DNA from: Agapanthus africanus
Lineage: Eukaryota; Streptophyta; Magnoliopsida; Asparagales; Amaryllidaceae
Length of the DNA: 64,000 bases
Reading direction: 5' to 3'
NCBI GenBank assembly: GCA_030015575.1
Contig: JASDDO010000026.1
Span: forward strand, 453,073,096 to 453,137,095
A program made the position numbers and the translations under genes. Each line of letters opens with the position of its first letter. Positions within the stretch are counted from its first letter, which is position 1. Shown here piece by piece: positions 10,609 to 23,196 of the stretch. Below the pieces are notes generated by a model, which was not told where the DNA came from, ran no database searches, and was given only the letters and a program-made list of their open reading frames with translations.

Positions 10609-13600
10609 TGTCACGCCCCGCTTCCCAAAAGAAGGTGAAGGATGACGTGGCAAAGTCCGCAACCTAACCGTATTGAAGTTAGTCTATTCAATACAGTTAC
10701 GTTAAGCGTATAAATATCTAACATGCAGGGTGTGTACAAAAATCAATGTAATAAAAGCGAAAGGCATTTATTTCCATTAACCAAACTTTATTACACCCCA
10801 AAAGAAAAAGAATAAACTAAGTAATTTAATTATATCGAGAAGAAACAAAAGCCCTAAACATGTGGGCAACAACAAAAATTAAATCTAGCTAATCTTCCAT
10901 CGTCAAGTCTGCATAATCTTCATTAGTTGGCTCCACACCTTGATCCTCGCTATAATACTCATTCTCATCTGACGTTCATTCCAAAGATAGAGAAAGGAAA
11001 GGAAGGTCCGTCAGCGAGTTATACTCGGGTAAGATTGCCTCAAAAGGAAGTAAAGGTATAGAAATGAACAGGTGTATATAAATATAATGAATATGATGTA
11101 CAAGTGTATAAAGGTATGAGGTTGTATGCAAATTAGATATGTTGACAGAGCTATATGTGAATATGAGTAGGTTGTGTGAGGTGTATATTTGGTAAAGGTT
11201 CAAGTCAAGTCAAACAGATATTCAGTCTAAGAGTTAGATCAGGTTAAACCAGGTGTGTATTGATGGAATTGACTGGTGAACATACTCGTATCCTTGAGGT
11301 ATCCCATGACTAGCTGGAAGCTGTATGAGCTGGCGCTCGTGCTTGTGGTGGCAATCAATGCGCTAGCGTGAACATCCCCGAAAGATGTCTCATGACTATA
11401 ATGGAGTTTTGTCTAGCGTGGGTATCACTCAAGTGCACAGGTATTACCACCCTTCAGTTCCATAATAAACAACAAGTATAAACTGGTAATATATCCACAT
11501 CCAAGATACTGAATAATTCGTGTCTCATAAAGAAAGATAGATAAGATAACAGTAGGTATAGCACATGATGTGAGTTTAGTGTTGAGTATAATAGGTATTG
11601 TAAACATTTTTAGTTTGTTAAATAAGGGTCCGGATACTCGTGATTATTCTGTTGTGGCCACGGAACAGCAACTGGGGAAGTGAAATGTACTGTTTCACTT
11701 CTTGGGATCATGATCGAGTAGTAGGGGAATCCGAGTTTCGAATCTCCTTGCATAATCAAACTACCCATCCCCGTGGTTCAGTATAAAGGTTTTGATGAAT
11801 TAGAGTTTGTGCGTATACCTCTAGGCATGGAATTTCCACATTGTATGTTATCCAAATATTGAATCATTCGCCGTCAAATAGGGTTAGTATTCGCCCGAAT
11901 ATCGGGTTAGTAGTCGTCCACACTTTGGACTGGTCACCCTGCCTGCAGGGATCTTCATATATGTATAGTCGTCCGAACATCAGACTGGTAACCCGGAATA
12001 TCGGGATCTTCTCAATAAGTATTCCATGCCTAGGTCCGCGCATTCTAACCCTAACCGTATCATGTTTTCTATATGTCATAGACGTGTAATCAATAAATTG
12101 ATCTCATTTTATATGGTCTTCCACAACCGCTCGTTTTATCTTGTTATGTTCTAAAGTTTGTAATGTACTTAGTATCATCTTATAGAACACTTAGTTAATA
12201 AAGGATAACAGTGTTTAAGTATATTTATTATTTCTAAGAAAACCATGATGTTTGAAATATTCGCCATTTTTAGAAAACCCTAATGATTTACGGAAAATAT
12301 CCTTTCGATAAAAGGTTATGGTATTTATTTGAAAATTATCTTTTAATAAGGTTGTAGACATCCTTTTTGAAAAATATCGTTATACGGGTTATGTTCTTTG
12401 TTGAAAATAGCCTTTTAATAAAGGTCGAGGTATTTAAAGAAATTATCTCTTTTTAGGATGGGTTAAGGTATTTTATTGTAATTAATAATTTTATGAAATT
12501 ATAGCGTTTTAAGTTTGAGATAATGTTTTAGAAAATACGTTCGTGTTGGCAACCGCTGCATATGGACGGCGGGATTTGTGTCCTTTTCAAGGACGATTGC
12601 CAATCAACCACGAGGTACTCGCATAAAACATTACCCTATTATTAGGGTAACACATTAAACCATAGTTAATATTCTAAGAAGAATTTATATAAAAATATCC
12701 TTTCGAGTGAAAGGGGCTAAGTTGGAAAAACCACATGACGTTATTTAAATTTAGTAGTAGCCCCTTTCAAAGGGTGAAGGAATTTAGCAACATTATAGTA
12801 GTCGAAGAAAAAGGGTGTACGTAAAAATATAGATCTATAACGTATCTAAAAATAATTATTCCAAATATCTTATCTCGTGTGGATATAAAAAAAAATATTA
12901 CTTTTTAACAAAACGAGGGTATTTTTGTCGAAGAAACCTATTTCTAGATCACAAAAGTAGCATGGGTGAGTGTGGGTATGTAAGGGGGTGAAATAATACT
13001 CATGGGTTATTACATTAGGCCTATCACATTCCATATTGTATGAGAGTGCAGCATTTTTTTGTCATATAGGAGTGATTACGGAAACCATTTTAATCACAGG
13101 TTAAGATTATCATCATTAAGGGTACAAAAGAATATGCATGCAAGAATATTATAACATCATTTTAATGCGGGGTTGTTAATTAGAAGTCGAAACAAAGGTT
13201 ATTGAAAAAAGAAGAAGGTGACAGATGAGGGGAGAGAGGCGGATCCTACCTTTGATTAGAGTTGGATGTAGACGGGTTGAAAATGTAGGCTTGTGCAAAC
13301 TCCTCAATAGCTCCACGCTCATATTTTCCTTGGTGATTGGGTGGAGCCGTAGCATCGGCGTCGTCGATACGAAAGTGCTGGTATTTTTTTCAGAATTTTT
13401 GGAGTTCTGAGGTGTGAGAAATGAATGTTTGAAGTGCCTATTTATAGGGTGTTATTTCTAACCATAAAATCCAAAATATCGGTTAAAATATACGAAAATC
13501 CTCACCGGCCAATGATTTCCCCATCATTTGTTGATGATTACGCCAGCTGCCAGGGATTCCTAGCCATTGGATGTTGATCCAATGGCCCACGCAGCACCAT

Positions 13601-14198
13601 CACGCCGCCGCAGTCCGCCACGTGTCCGCGTGGCTGGGGATCACGCGGTTTCGCGTGGTCCCCACCATGTGGGCGTCGCCCCGTGTCCTGGGCCGTTGGA
13701 TCTTATATCCAACGGTCCTGATCAAGGGGATTTTAAATATTTTTTTTATACAAAAGAATAATAAACTGTTTATTATTTATAAATTGAATTTGGTTTTAAA
13801 CAAATTGTTAAAAATAGTTAAAAATATGGGAATATTATGGAAAAAATTCAGAAAATATATTTTATTGTTATCTTTAGTATAAAAATAATTTTGGGCTAAA
13901 ATAATAAATCCATTTCTCTGGTGTTAGCTAGTTATTATGATTATTTAAAATCTAGATTATCCTTTAAAATATTTATAATTACGAATTAATTATTTTAATC
14001 GATAATAAAAATATGTAGATTATTTTATGGCATTATAAAATATTTGAAGCCTATAAAAATAATAAATAGATTTTAGAAAATTCCTTTAATCATTTTCAAT
14101 GCTTTGAAAATTATTAACATTACTAAAAATAAATTTCTATCACGTAGAAATTTAAATAAAATATATTTTATTAGGTATTAGAAAACACGGTCGTTACA
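10609..14198 (-). repeat. 5' LTR of E (about 3590 bp)
   Basis: Same sequence as 3723-7309 with scattered substitutions and small indels. It starts TGTCACGCCCCG and ends TCGTTACA on the plus strand and is followed at once by the duplication GATGA. Confidence 0.92.
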
Positions 14199-14203
14199 GA
14201 TGA
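14199..14203. other. Target-site duplication of E, right copy
   Basis: GATGA matches 3718-3722. Confidence 0.92.
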
Positions 14204-14883
14204 TTGCGGATTCTAATTATTGTAGTTCACATTTCTATTCTCCGACCATAAGTGTAATATGTGGTGTATCGCCGGTTTCTTTGCTATACGACAACGACAA
14301 TTGGGATACGCATATTTACTTAAGTTGATGACATGTGATGTTATATGTTGTTGTGATATGATATATTGGATCGTCGTGATAGAATGACCAGGAGTTTTAT
14401 GTGAGATGAGAGTTTTTCTTTTCATTCATGTAAAATTCATTGTATGTAATATTCTTTTATTGGGGCACTTCCGGGTTGAGGATGATGTCACCATTAATGT
14501 ATATTATTTACTTTTCCGCATTAGGATAGACCCAAGATGGGGAACACAAGTAACCGGGCTCTAGGGTCCAGTGGGAGACCATCTTGAGGAGTCGAGAATA
14601 GGTCTTCTAACTCTAGAATTGGTAGGGTTGCTTGCCGCTCTTATAAGGGGTCTAGGGATGTGGGTTTGGCTATTCATCACGACCGTGGAATCCGTGTTTT
14701 TTACTGGCTTGATTTAAAACACGGAAATCCTAGTATATCCAATATTTCATATGTTGACTTTTGCTGCTATGTTCTGTGGTGAGATCATATTACTACCTGA
14801 GATGAATGCTTTATTATTATATATATGATATATAATAGACGTTGCTTATGTTTTGCATTCACACTAGTCCCGCCCAGCTATGC

Positions 14884-14904
14884 CGTTAGTTAAGTAACCT
14901 AACG
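14884..14904 (+). other. Conserved leader palindrome, D copy
   Basis: CGTTAG and CTAACG bracket an inner GTTA-AG-TAAC. The 21-nt segment is identical in A (48179-48199, minus strand), C (24411-24431) and D, and differs at two positions in B (37055-37075). Confidence 0.7.
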
Positions 14905-15475
14905 GTACATAACGCGGCCCAGTGAAGGATGCGGATGGCATAAGCGTACGTTGTATTTTCGTTTCTTTATCTGTGACGCTCAGGAAGCATAGATGATGGG
15001 ACTTCATTAATGAGATTAATGAAAAGCAAAGAAACCTAAAGATGTTGTGTAATCAATTTTTTTAAAAAAAAGGGTAGCTCTAATTCTTGCTTTGCATAGT
15101 GATATTCCTTACAGAATATCCAGCACCTTATTCGATAAGGAAAGAGCCGAGATCCCTTCACCGGGAGTGACTTCTTTAGAGAAACTAGCAGATGCTACAA
15201 GCAACATGGTTTTGTTTTTGATTGCTTTTTTAGTTTTTGCTTTGCATAGTGGTATTCCTTGTAGAATATCCAGCACCTTATTCGATAAAGAAAGGCCGAG
15301 ATCCCTTCACCGGGAGTAAGCTCTTTAGCGAAACTAGTAAAATCCTTAAAAACACTCCTTTTCAAAATCACTAGATTCTGCAACGATATCAAGTTCATTA
15401 CGCAAAAGGTTTTCTTAATAACATGCCATGGCCCTCCGTCATTTTATTTAGGTGCTATTTAGCATTCGTGTTGCG

Positions 15476-15670
15476 TTTGTTGGCCTCTGTCAAGGCATAG
15501 TGTGCGGTAGCTGATTAGCACTTATTTGCTAGCATGTGATGCGATTGGATTAGGGTAGTCGTGCGACTTTGTTGGCCTCCGTCAAGGGTCGTGCAGGTGG
15601 GTTTAATTCAATCAAGAAATGTACAGGTTAAACTTGGCTAGTGTCCTATGTTTTGTTGGCCTCCGTCAAG
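15476..15670 (+). repeat. Three-fold leader motif, D copy
   Basis: TTTGTTGGCCTCCGTCAAGG or a close variant occurs at 15476, 15568 and 15652. Equivalent triplets lie in A, B and C. Confidence 0.75.
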
Positions 15671-16114
15671 ATTATAGGACGTTAGGGGCAAAATATTATC
15701 GGGTATTTCAAGTGTTGAAATTTGCAATGAGATTGCATACCTTCTATGAGATAGTTGGATCCCGATACCCACTGCGAGTAAGAGTTGCTCCTGGGAGAGG
15801 TTTGTACTATACAATTAGCTAACCCATTAGGTGTCTAGAAATGCGTCAATAGGGTTATTCCTATGGGAAAACGAGGTTTATTTTAATTAGGTCCGTGCGA
15901 AAGCACGGAGAACCTCCCTCAAAGTACCTACACTGGCCTGGCTGACCGGTTAGCGAACTTGTAAGGTATAATTAATCCTGGCTAGTCTTACCTTTTAGGG
16001 TTTTAAGGAAGATTTGATAAAAAGCAGTGGGAACCATCCTGATTAGATAAAATAATAACCAATCTAATCTTGCAAGAGCTTACGCAGAGTGTTTTCTTCT
16101 CTCTCTCTCTCTCC

Positions 16115-16595
16115 AGGTAGCGACCATGACATGCCTTAATCAAGATAATAATATGGATGTATTGACCGAACCTGCTTATTATACTGAGCTGGGGAACGTT
16201 GGTTCCACTCTTCCTTATAACTATTATAAGACTGAGTAGGAAATAGGGGAATACCAGGATTCCCATGCCACCCAATCAAGGAAAAAACATGTTGATGCAT
16301 ATTTTTCGGGTGTGTTAATTACCGAGAAATGTTTCTCAGTATCCTCTACGTCCTAGGTATGAGATACCGGATCAGGATCCCATATATGTAATCTGTTACA
16401 TGGGCTACAGAAAGGTAGAGAACTGAGAATAGGTGATATGTCTCTAAGTGTAAGAGAATGGTGCAATTGTTGAAGCCAAATCAGTCCGCAAATATCACCT
16501 TATATTACCAAATGGTAAAAACATTAATTCTGAACAAATGTTATTACATACCGAACCTGATATACAACATTACATCAGATTCTTTATTAAGTTAA
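16115..16595 (+). pseudogene. D gag-pol relic (start and protease region)
   Basis: After the leader's TCTCTC run and GTAGCGACCATG, the sequence goes almost directly into the region before the protease, as in B, so about 0.7 kb of gag is absent. The segment corresponding to the protease (about 16315-16400) carries stops in all frames I followed. The frame ends where G was inserted. It cannot encode a product. Confidence 0.65.
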
Positions 16596-17757
16596 TGTCA
16601 CGACCTGAAATTGGCACGTGACAGAAATTAAACCACATAACGTCTACAGACGTAACGAATTCAAGTATGCTGAAAACCCAGAAATCTAAACCATAAAAAG
16701 TAGTAAATGATAAGAACATTGTTAAAAACTTTTGGGAATCTCAAGTAAAAATCTTTAACTTAAGTTTCTTTCTTAAAAATTTCGGCAGCACCTCCTTTAT
16801 AAAAACTAGCCCCGAAACGGGTACAACATAGAATATAAATAAAGCATCCTCAAATGGGAGCAAATCTCGCCCAACGGAGGAAACAACCACTACAAGCATA
16901 TATACGACGCCGTAGCGAAGAAATATAAATGAAAACAACATAAGGAGGTAAAACTACATAACAAGACCGGCTCCCACGAGCACGGCACCCAAGTCACAAA
17001 ATAATACAACATCGATCCTCACAACTCGTCTCTAAGTCAAATACATGAAGGTGGTAGATGGAGAGTACTAGATATAATAAGATATACAATGAGTACCATC
17101 GGATAACCGCAAAACCCACCTATAGCAAAATTGCTCACAGTCAGCCGTAGCGGTATCCGCAAAAGTGGAGATAATATGAAGCCTTGCCGCGACTACTCTG
17201 AGGGCCTAACTTGCAAAATACTGTAGCACAACGGGGGTGAGTTGCCAACGTGAATAGTAAATAACATCATGCAGGTAATCGCAGGTATACACGTACTGCG
17301 ATAATCTATCACATGCAAACCGAGAGTATAATATGGCAATACGTATATGCAATAGTCATGAAAGGTACTCGATCAGGTACTACTAATACATGAAGCAATG
17401 AATATCAAATGAAAGCTGAGTATGAGATAAAACATATCATCATCACGGAATCCTCATCATGGAAAAACCAGTGTCCATCAACGACACTCCAAATCCCAAT
17501 ACCTCAGGCACCGCATCCTCAGATCGGCCCTCATATCATGTAAGTCTCATGGAAACTGAGTGTCCAACATCGACACTCGAAAATATCATGAAAACTAGTG
17601 TCCAGCATCGACACTTAAATACTCATATCATGGGCTCCGTCTGCGGAATTGGTCCGCGGGCTCCGGCAGAACGGTCGGTCCATGTCCATCTAATAAATCC
17701 GTTCGGTATCCTCCAGATATCCGCCGAGTCCAAATACTATCACTCGTACGGTAGTAC
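16596..17757 (-). repeat. 3' LTR of G, first part
   Basis: Begins TGTCACGACC and contains degenerate direct repeats around 17460-17640 built on GTGTCCA(A/G)CATCGACACT. It is similar to, but clearly diverged from, the LTR of F. It resumes at 59762. Confidence 0.86.
17753..17757. other. Target-site duplication of F, left copy
   Basis: AGTAC matches 59757-59761, exactly at the two ends of element F. Confidence 0.93.
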
Positions 17758-18689
17758 TGTCACGACCCGAAATATTAGCTCATGACCAGCACTTGAATCA
17801 CGCAATGTCTAAAGGCGTAACGGAATTCAAGTAAGCTGAAACCCATAAATCAAAACCTTTTAAGTAAAATAAAGGAGGTGAAGTTTAGAAATAAAGGTAT
17901 AATGAAATCAAGTTTTCTTAATGCATAGGAAAAGAATATGAATGATGCAAGTGAAATTTACTAGTTTGAAAACATGTTTCGTCTTCTAAAAAATTTGGCA
18001 GCAACTCCTTTGTAAATTTTGACCCAAAACCACAAATACATAATAAGAATAATGGCATCCCCAAGCGGGAGCTAGCTCTTCGCCAAACGGCGGGTCACAA
18101 CCACGCAAGACAATATAAATAAGTATACGACACCCAACGGCGAAGATCACCAGAAAGAGGTAAAGAAAAGCAATACATATAACTCACAAGTAGCGGAAAC
18201 CCCTCACTCTAAGTCTCGCAACCACAGTCTCACTAAGTCTCATTACTTATAAAAATCACTAATTTTGATTCATTGATAGAGTTAAGTAGATACAATATGA
18301 AATGTAATACAAGAGTGGGTACGATACAAATGTCCTACCTACCACTGCAAAACACCCAAAGGAAACTGTGTGCCAGCGATGCCGCTACTGATCCACGCAG
18401 TCAACCTGCAAGAACTGTGGCACAACGGGGGTGAGTTGCCAACTCGTGAATAGAAATATATCTACAAGTAGAAATCGAATAAACAACGACTCCTAGGTCA
18501 ACTATATCAAAAGGTAATACTATGATATCTAGGGTGACCGGGTCGTATATGTGCCAACAAGGTAGTCAATACCTATATGCATGCGGATAACATCCAATAG
18601 TAATAATCAATGTATGCAGATATGTGGATCTCGTCCACCCATAAATAAGTGTCTATAATCATGTGTATAATCTCCAATAGTAGAATCAG

Positions 18690-18712
18690 TGTATGTATGT
18701 ATGTATGTATGT
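18690..18712. repeat. (GTAT)n microsatellite
   Basis: Five to six GTAT units within the F LTR; the same run is at 55941-55963 in the other LTR. Confidence 0.85.
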
Positions 18713-19494
18713 GCATCTAGTCCACCGATATAATCAATGTCTGTATGCACGTAAATATCATAAAAGAGTGTGCATGAAAGTATGAGGATATATATATCAA
18801 CGGTGTCCGTCGTAAATCATCAAAATCATGGAACCTGAGTGCCTAGTATCGACACTCGAAAACATCATGAAAACCGTGCACAGCATCGGCACGTAAATCC
18901 TCATATATCGGGCTCCGTCTGTCCGGATCGACCCACGGGCTCCGTCAGTCCGGATCGGCCCATATCATCTCTCGACTCGGGTCGGTATCCTCCGAATATC
19001 CGCCGAGCCCAAATACTATCACCGGTAGGTAGTAGTCTCTCTGCCAGGCTCACCGTCTGTATACACAGCATCCCTTTCTTGCCCCGGGGTACCATACCGG
19101 GTCTACCATGTACCCGCAATCGGCCTCATCCGCCTCCTCGAATCGGTTTTCACATGTCGCTCTCAGAACCGAGAAAACACATGGTGGACACACTGAAATA
19201 TCATATCAGGAGAAACCGGGTTTTTAAAACAACACATAATCTCTTTTTAAATGTCCACGGTTCTCAAATTCAGAAATCTTATGAAAACAGCATATCTAAA
19301 TGCATAAAATCATAGAGCATGATGCATGCGACATATAATAGAAATGTAAGCATATCGTGTATCATGCAACATGGAATAGTGATATGACATATTAAGGGAA
19401 AACTGCTCGCTTAAATTGATTCCAGTTTTTAAAATATAACATGCGGTTCCCAATTTTGCAATAAAACCAGTTATCTATATAGGTACAATATGAA

Positions 19495-19685
19495 TATGCG
19501 CAAGTGTAGATGTACCAATGTATGTGTGCACCAATATGGATATACCAGTGTATATGTGCACAATGTGAATATACAGCGTGCATGTGCGCAGTATGGAGAT
19601 ATCACTATATGTGTGCACTAGTATGAATATACAGTGTGCATGTGCGCAAGTATGGAGATATCAATATATATGTGCAAGCAGGTTA
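19495..19685. repeat. Degenerate tandem repeats in the F LTR
   Basis: Units of roughly 60 bp built on AATATACAGTGTGCATGTGCGC and TGGAGATATCA-like blocks. The other F LTR carries the same array at about 56745-56935. Confidence 0.65.
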
Positions 19686-20820
19686 TGCGAAGGGTCATAT
19701 CATGATGCAGCAATCCTACTGTGTAGTGACATGGCAATTATCGATGATGAAGTGTGTGAGCCTACAAACTGTGTACGTGTAACATACGCATCATCGATAA
19801 TGGTGCAGGTGTACTATCACAGGTATATGCGATGCAATAATAATATTATGAATCCAGCACAAGGTAAATCATCAGCTAAAAGCTATAAGGTATACGTAGC
19901 TATCATATGTCCGAGTCGGTGAATCTATCAATCGGCATCTAGCCCAGTAACATCGCGTACGGTATAATCCATCGTACAGCAATCTCTAGTCAAGGGTAAG
20001 GATCAATCATCAAGTCGAATTCATCACGCACGGAAAATCATCGTACGTCGGCATTAAACTAATAGGGATCCTATCATCCTATACGACAAAAGAGGGTACG
20101 GCCTAATATCACATACGGCCTATCATCCATGATTCACAACATTCTATAAATGTATGTATATCTATGTGCCTATGTCCCGGTTCACATCCGCAATAATCTC
20201 ATATTAGGGGACCGGCAGGGTAAAAATCAACTCGATCGACTCGCATCCGTATACCATCATATCATCAGGTCATCATATCAGTCTTGTATTCTTTCATCGC
20301 ATTTATATCACATATCAAATCGAATTTACAAAAAATATTCTATATAGGAAGTAGAAGTATCTAATCTAACATACACACCCAGACCATACAATCAGATTTT
20401 TAAAGAAGTGAATCGTAGTTTTGAAAATAGGTGTTACGGTGTTTTTAAGGAAAAGCTATCATTTGAAAATCCGTAACATCCCTCAAGGTATATGTTTAAA
20501 AATACATACGATTCTTCAGTTTAGAAAAAAGGCATGGTTCGGATGACGCATCTACGTCGACTATCTAGTCCTATAGTACCCTAAACGGCAATATCGCTAA
20601 ACGTCATCCTCAGATTCCGTCATCACATATTAGCCGTATTATATCAATTCTAACTATCCTTAGTTTCTAATATGGTTTTACTAACTATCATTTAACTCTA
20701 ACTCTAGTTTCCTAATCTAGGTTTCCTTAACCATATTCTATAAATCAGTCTCCATCAAAACTTTGCGGGGGTGCTATACGCCATCCACCCTACTTCCCCA
20801 GTAGATATAGATTTACTCAC

Positions 20821-20886
20821 CGTAGTCCTCGCTAGCCGAAGTCGATGACGCCTCGCTCCGTCGCTTCGGAATCCACACGAAGGTAC
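20821..20886 (-). other. Exon-like segment in the F LTR
   Basis: On the minus strand an acceptor-like TTGTTATTGTAG lies before 66 nt that end at a donor-like CTACG followed by GTGAGTAAATC. The arrangement recurs in the other F LTR (58080-58145) and, with different sequence and 75 nt, in the G LTR (60787-60861). Splicing is inference. Confidence 0.35.
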
Positions 20887-21152
20887 CTACAATAACAACA
20901 CATATCGTAACGATATTAAAATCAAGCCGGAAAACCAAAACGGCACGCGTACTGCTCGTAGGTTAGAACCTATAGCATATGCATACAAAATCAATCAAAC
21001 AACCCTTGTTGTCGATGTACAAACATGCGACAACCAAAAACGAATCCAATTATCAAAACTCATCAATCAAAATAAGGAAAACATATCCTAAATCACACAC
21101 AAGTGTTCCCAGATTTTGACTCAGGTCAAATAAATCTAAGCAAACAAGTTTA

Positions 21153-23183
21153 TGTTGGCTATAGTGCCCTCAAGGCAATTATCGTAGTCGCAAGCACGTG
21201 ATTATGATAATTGAGTGAGGACCTATACCGATAAAACAGTCTTACTCAAGATGATAGTATGCTATCTGGTTTGTCTTTATCATCATGTATATATTGATAA
21301 AGCCCATAGGATTCTTGCTTGACTGCCAGCATTATGATGGCGGTCACATACGTGGGAGCTGGGGTCTATAAGCACATCCTTAAATGTCCCTAGTCGTGGG
21401 AGTATCGAGACTGGGCATCGATACTCCAGTGTAGACTGGTGTATACTTATCTAGACCCTGACGAGGGGCGGTGGCCGGTCTCACAAGCCATTGGTGTCAG
21501 TTGTTCACCTAAGATAGTAACATGTGCTCATTGGGTTATGAGTACACTGGATGGACTCGCCGGGAACATGCTAGTTGGTATTATACCTATAGTCATATAG
21601 CAGTTCCCTGGTGACATGTGTACAGGTTAGTCTGTCGACTTGAGATCGTCATTTGACTCGTGTGAGTTCCCACTGTGCTTTGATTACTACCCTACCACGG
21701 CTCAAAAGAGTCATGCAAACAGGTTTTAGTTGGGTACAGTCCCAAGCCACATGGAGGCGGTGAGCGGATCGTCGGGGATTCGTCTCTCCCGGTATTGGGG
21801 GTTGATGTCGCGCAGTGCACGGGTGGCCATCACTAGAAATCCTCGACGGGGTATGTGAGAACTACCGATCCAGGATCGATAGTTTCTCAGGAAGTGATGG
21901 GTTTCATACAGACACGAATTATCGCGTTGTTAGGGGTCTGACTTTATCCACCCCCTAGACTCGATATGCGATACTCTTAGACGAACAGACCGGACTGTAC
22001 GGATATTGTCACTGACAGGCTCAGTAGGGGTTCGGATGAGTTTGCTCGTCGGCCTTCCTTCCGCTCAATACCTGGGTAGCCGTTACGTACAGCTAGTGCC
22101 ACTGACGTGCTTGTGGTTAAACCCACTGCCAGCATATTGACGAGTCTTTAGAGTCCCACACAGAGGGTTTTCACGGTTTAGGCAATATGGTGTAGGTGAC
22201 GTATGTTGATACATACAGGTGTCCGATTGAATATGTGCACTGGCTGCACAGATTTTAATCGGACGGTTGATAATACTAGCGGCTTATGATTAAGCCAGAT
22301 TGTTAAATAAAGTTATGATTTAATAATTTACATATGTATTTATATATGTGTATTCTAGTATTATTGCTCACTATTCGTTTTCTCTCTTTGGCTATTCGTA
22401 TTTTCGTACGAATACGCGTATGTGTATTCCAATACATATACCGGGAAGCATTTCGTATTTGTACGGAATGGCTTCAAGAAGTTGCCACATCATTATTGAT
22501 TTTATTTATAAAATCATTTGTTCATAATGAGGTGGAAATGATGACATGGCAAGGGTATGGTTTTGGTCAAATCATGGGTTTTGTGCAATGTAGAGATTGG
22601 TATGGTATTTGTTTAATGAAATTGGAAATGACATTTTTTGTGGGCATGTGAGGGAGGGGCCGACCACATTTTTAGAGGAGGGATTTTTTTCATTTGGTAA
22701 TTTTTGATGGTGCTCTCTCACTCTCATGCTCACAAAAAATTACTTAGCTAATTTTCATGCCATCTCCTTTGATCATCACCTTATCATCTTCTATGGTTAC
22801 TCCATGAGTTTTATGGATGAGAGAAAAAATTTTAGTGACACTATCCTACACTCCCCACTCTCCACTACTAGAAATTTTGAAGAGTAGGTTGGTTCGTTTG
22901 GCGAACCTGAAGCTTGCACCGTTTCCCTCGGGTGGATCATCGGAGATGAAGGAAGACCGGCGACCAAAGTCGATCCGCATCACTTGGAGCTTGGAAATGG
23001 TTGAAAACCCGAAGGACTTGGTTCATTAGGTATAACCATTCTATCTCCTTTTGTTAGATTGCTATTTTTAGGGTTAATGGTTTCGATCTTGTTTTATCGG
23101 GTAATGGTAGCGCCGGGTTTTAAGAAATTTTTGTTCCGTATTTGGCCACGGTTCGATGGTCTGGGCGCTCCCACTACCTAGCA
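21153..23183 (+). repeat. 5' LTR of C (2031 bp)
   Basis: TGTTGGCTATAGTGCCCTCAAGG at the start, CCTAGCA at the end, then one base and the primer site. It matches 28727-30759 with a few percent differences. A TATATATG stretch near 22340 lies before a pyrimidine-rich segment and may be part of the core promoter. Confidence 0.92.
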
Positions 23184-23184
23184 A

Positions 23185-23196
23185 TGGTATCAGAGC
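23185..23196 (+). promoter_or_regulatory. Primer binding site of C
   Basis: TGGTATCAGAGC is complementary to the 3' end of initiator methionine tRNA, the usual primer for plant copia elements. Confidence 0.93.

Larger units (their letters stand above)
3723..14198 (-). mobile_element. Gypsy (chromovirus-like) element E, no RT or integrase
   Basis: A complete 10.5-kb insertion with matching ~3.6-kb LTRs, a GATGA duplication on both sides and a PPT next to the low-coordinate LTR, so it reads on the minus strand. Between the LTRs are only 3.3 kb: an acidic ORF, a broken gag with zinc knuckle, a protease relic and about 1 kb of non-coding sequence. RT, RNase H and integrase are absent, so it must have used enzymes supplied in trans or lost pol later. 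No initiator-Met primer site is visible next to the 5' LTR. The LTRs differ by several percent by eye, so it is much older than A or B. Confidence 0.9.
14204..16595 (+). mobile_element. Old copia element D, second part (leader and pol start)
   Basis: Continues the leader interrupted at 3722. Order and sequence follow the leader of B read in reverse (37690 down to 35880): the palindrome at 14884-14904, two ~90-bp repeats at about 15088-15180 and 15235-15330, three TTTGTTGGCCTC(C/T)GTCAAG motifs, and a TCTCTC run at 16097. Element G cuts it off at 16596. Confidence 0.8.
17758..21152 (-). repeat. 3' LTR of F, first part
   Basis: Starts TGTCACGACCCGAAATATT and aligns base by base with 55012 onward, with several percent differences by eye. 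It is interrupted at 21152 by C. It contains a GTAT run (18690-18712), a pair of GGGCTCCGTC-type repeats (18907-18960) and a TATG/GTGCA-rich tandem stretch (about 19495-19680). Confidence 0.93.

Noticed and set aside
18839-19315. Similar frames in both LTRs of F (also 56091-56447) starting MPSIDTRKHHENR
   Set aside because: They run antisense to the element, cover direct repeats, and their C-termini diverge by frameshift between the two LTRs. Shared sequence is explained by the LTR pair.
23185-23196. tRNA-like sequence TGGTATCAGAGC (also in A, B and F)
   Set aside because: It is only 12 nt complementary to the tRNA 3' end and sits next to an LTR; it is a primer site, not a tRNA gene.
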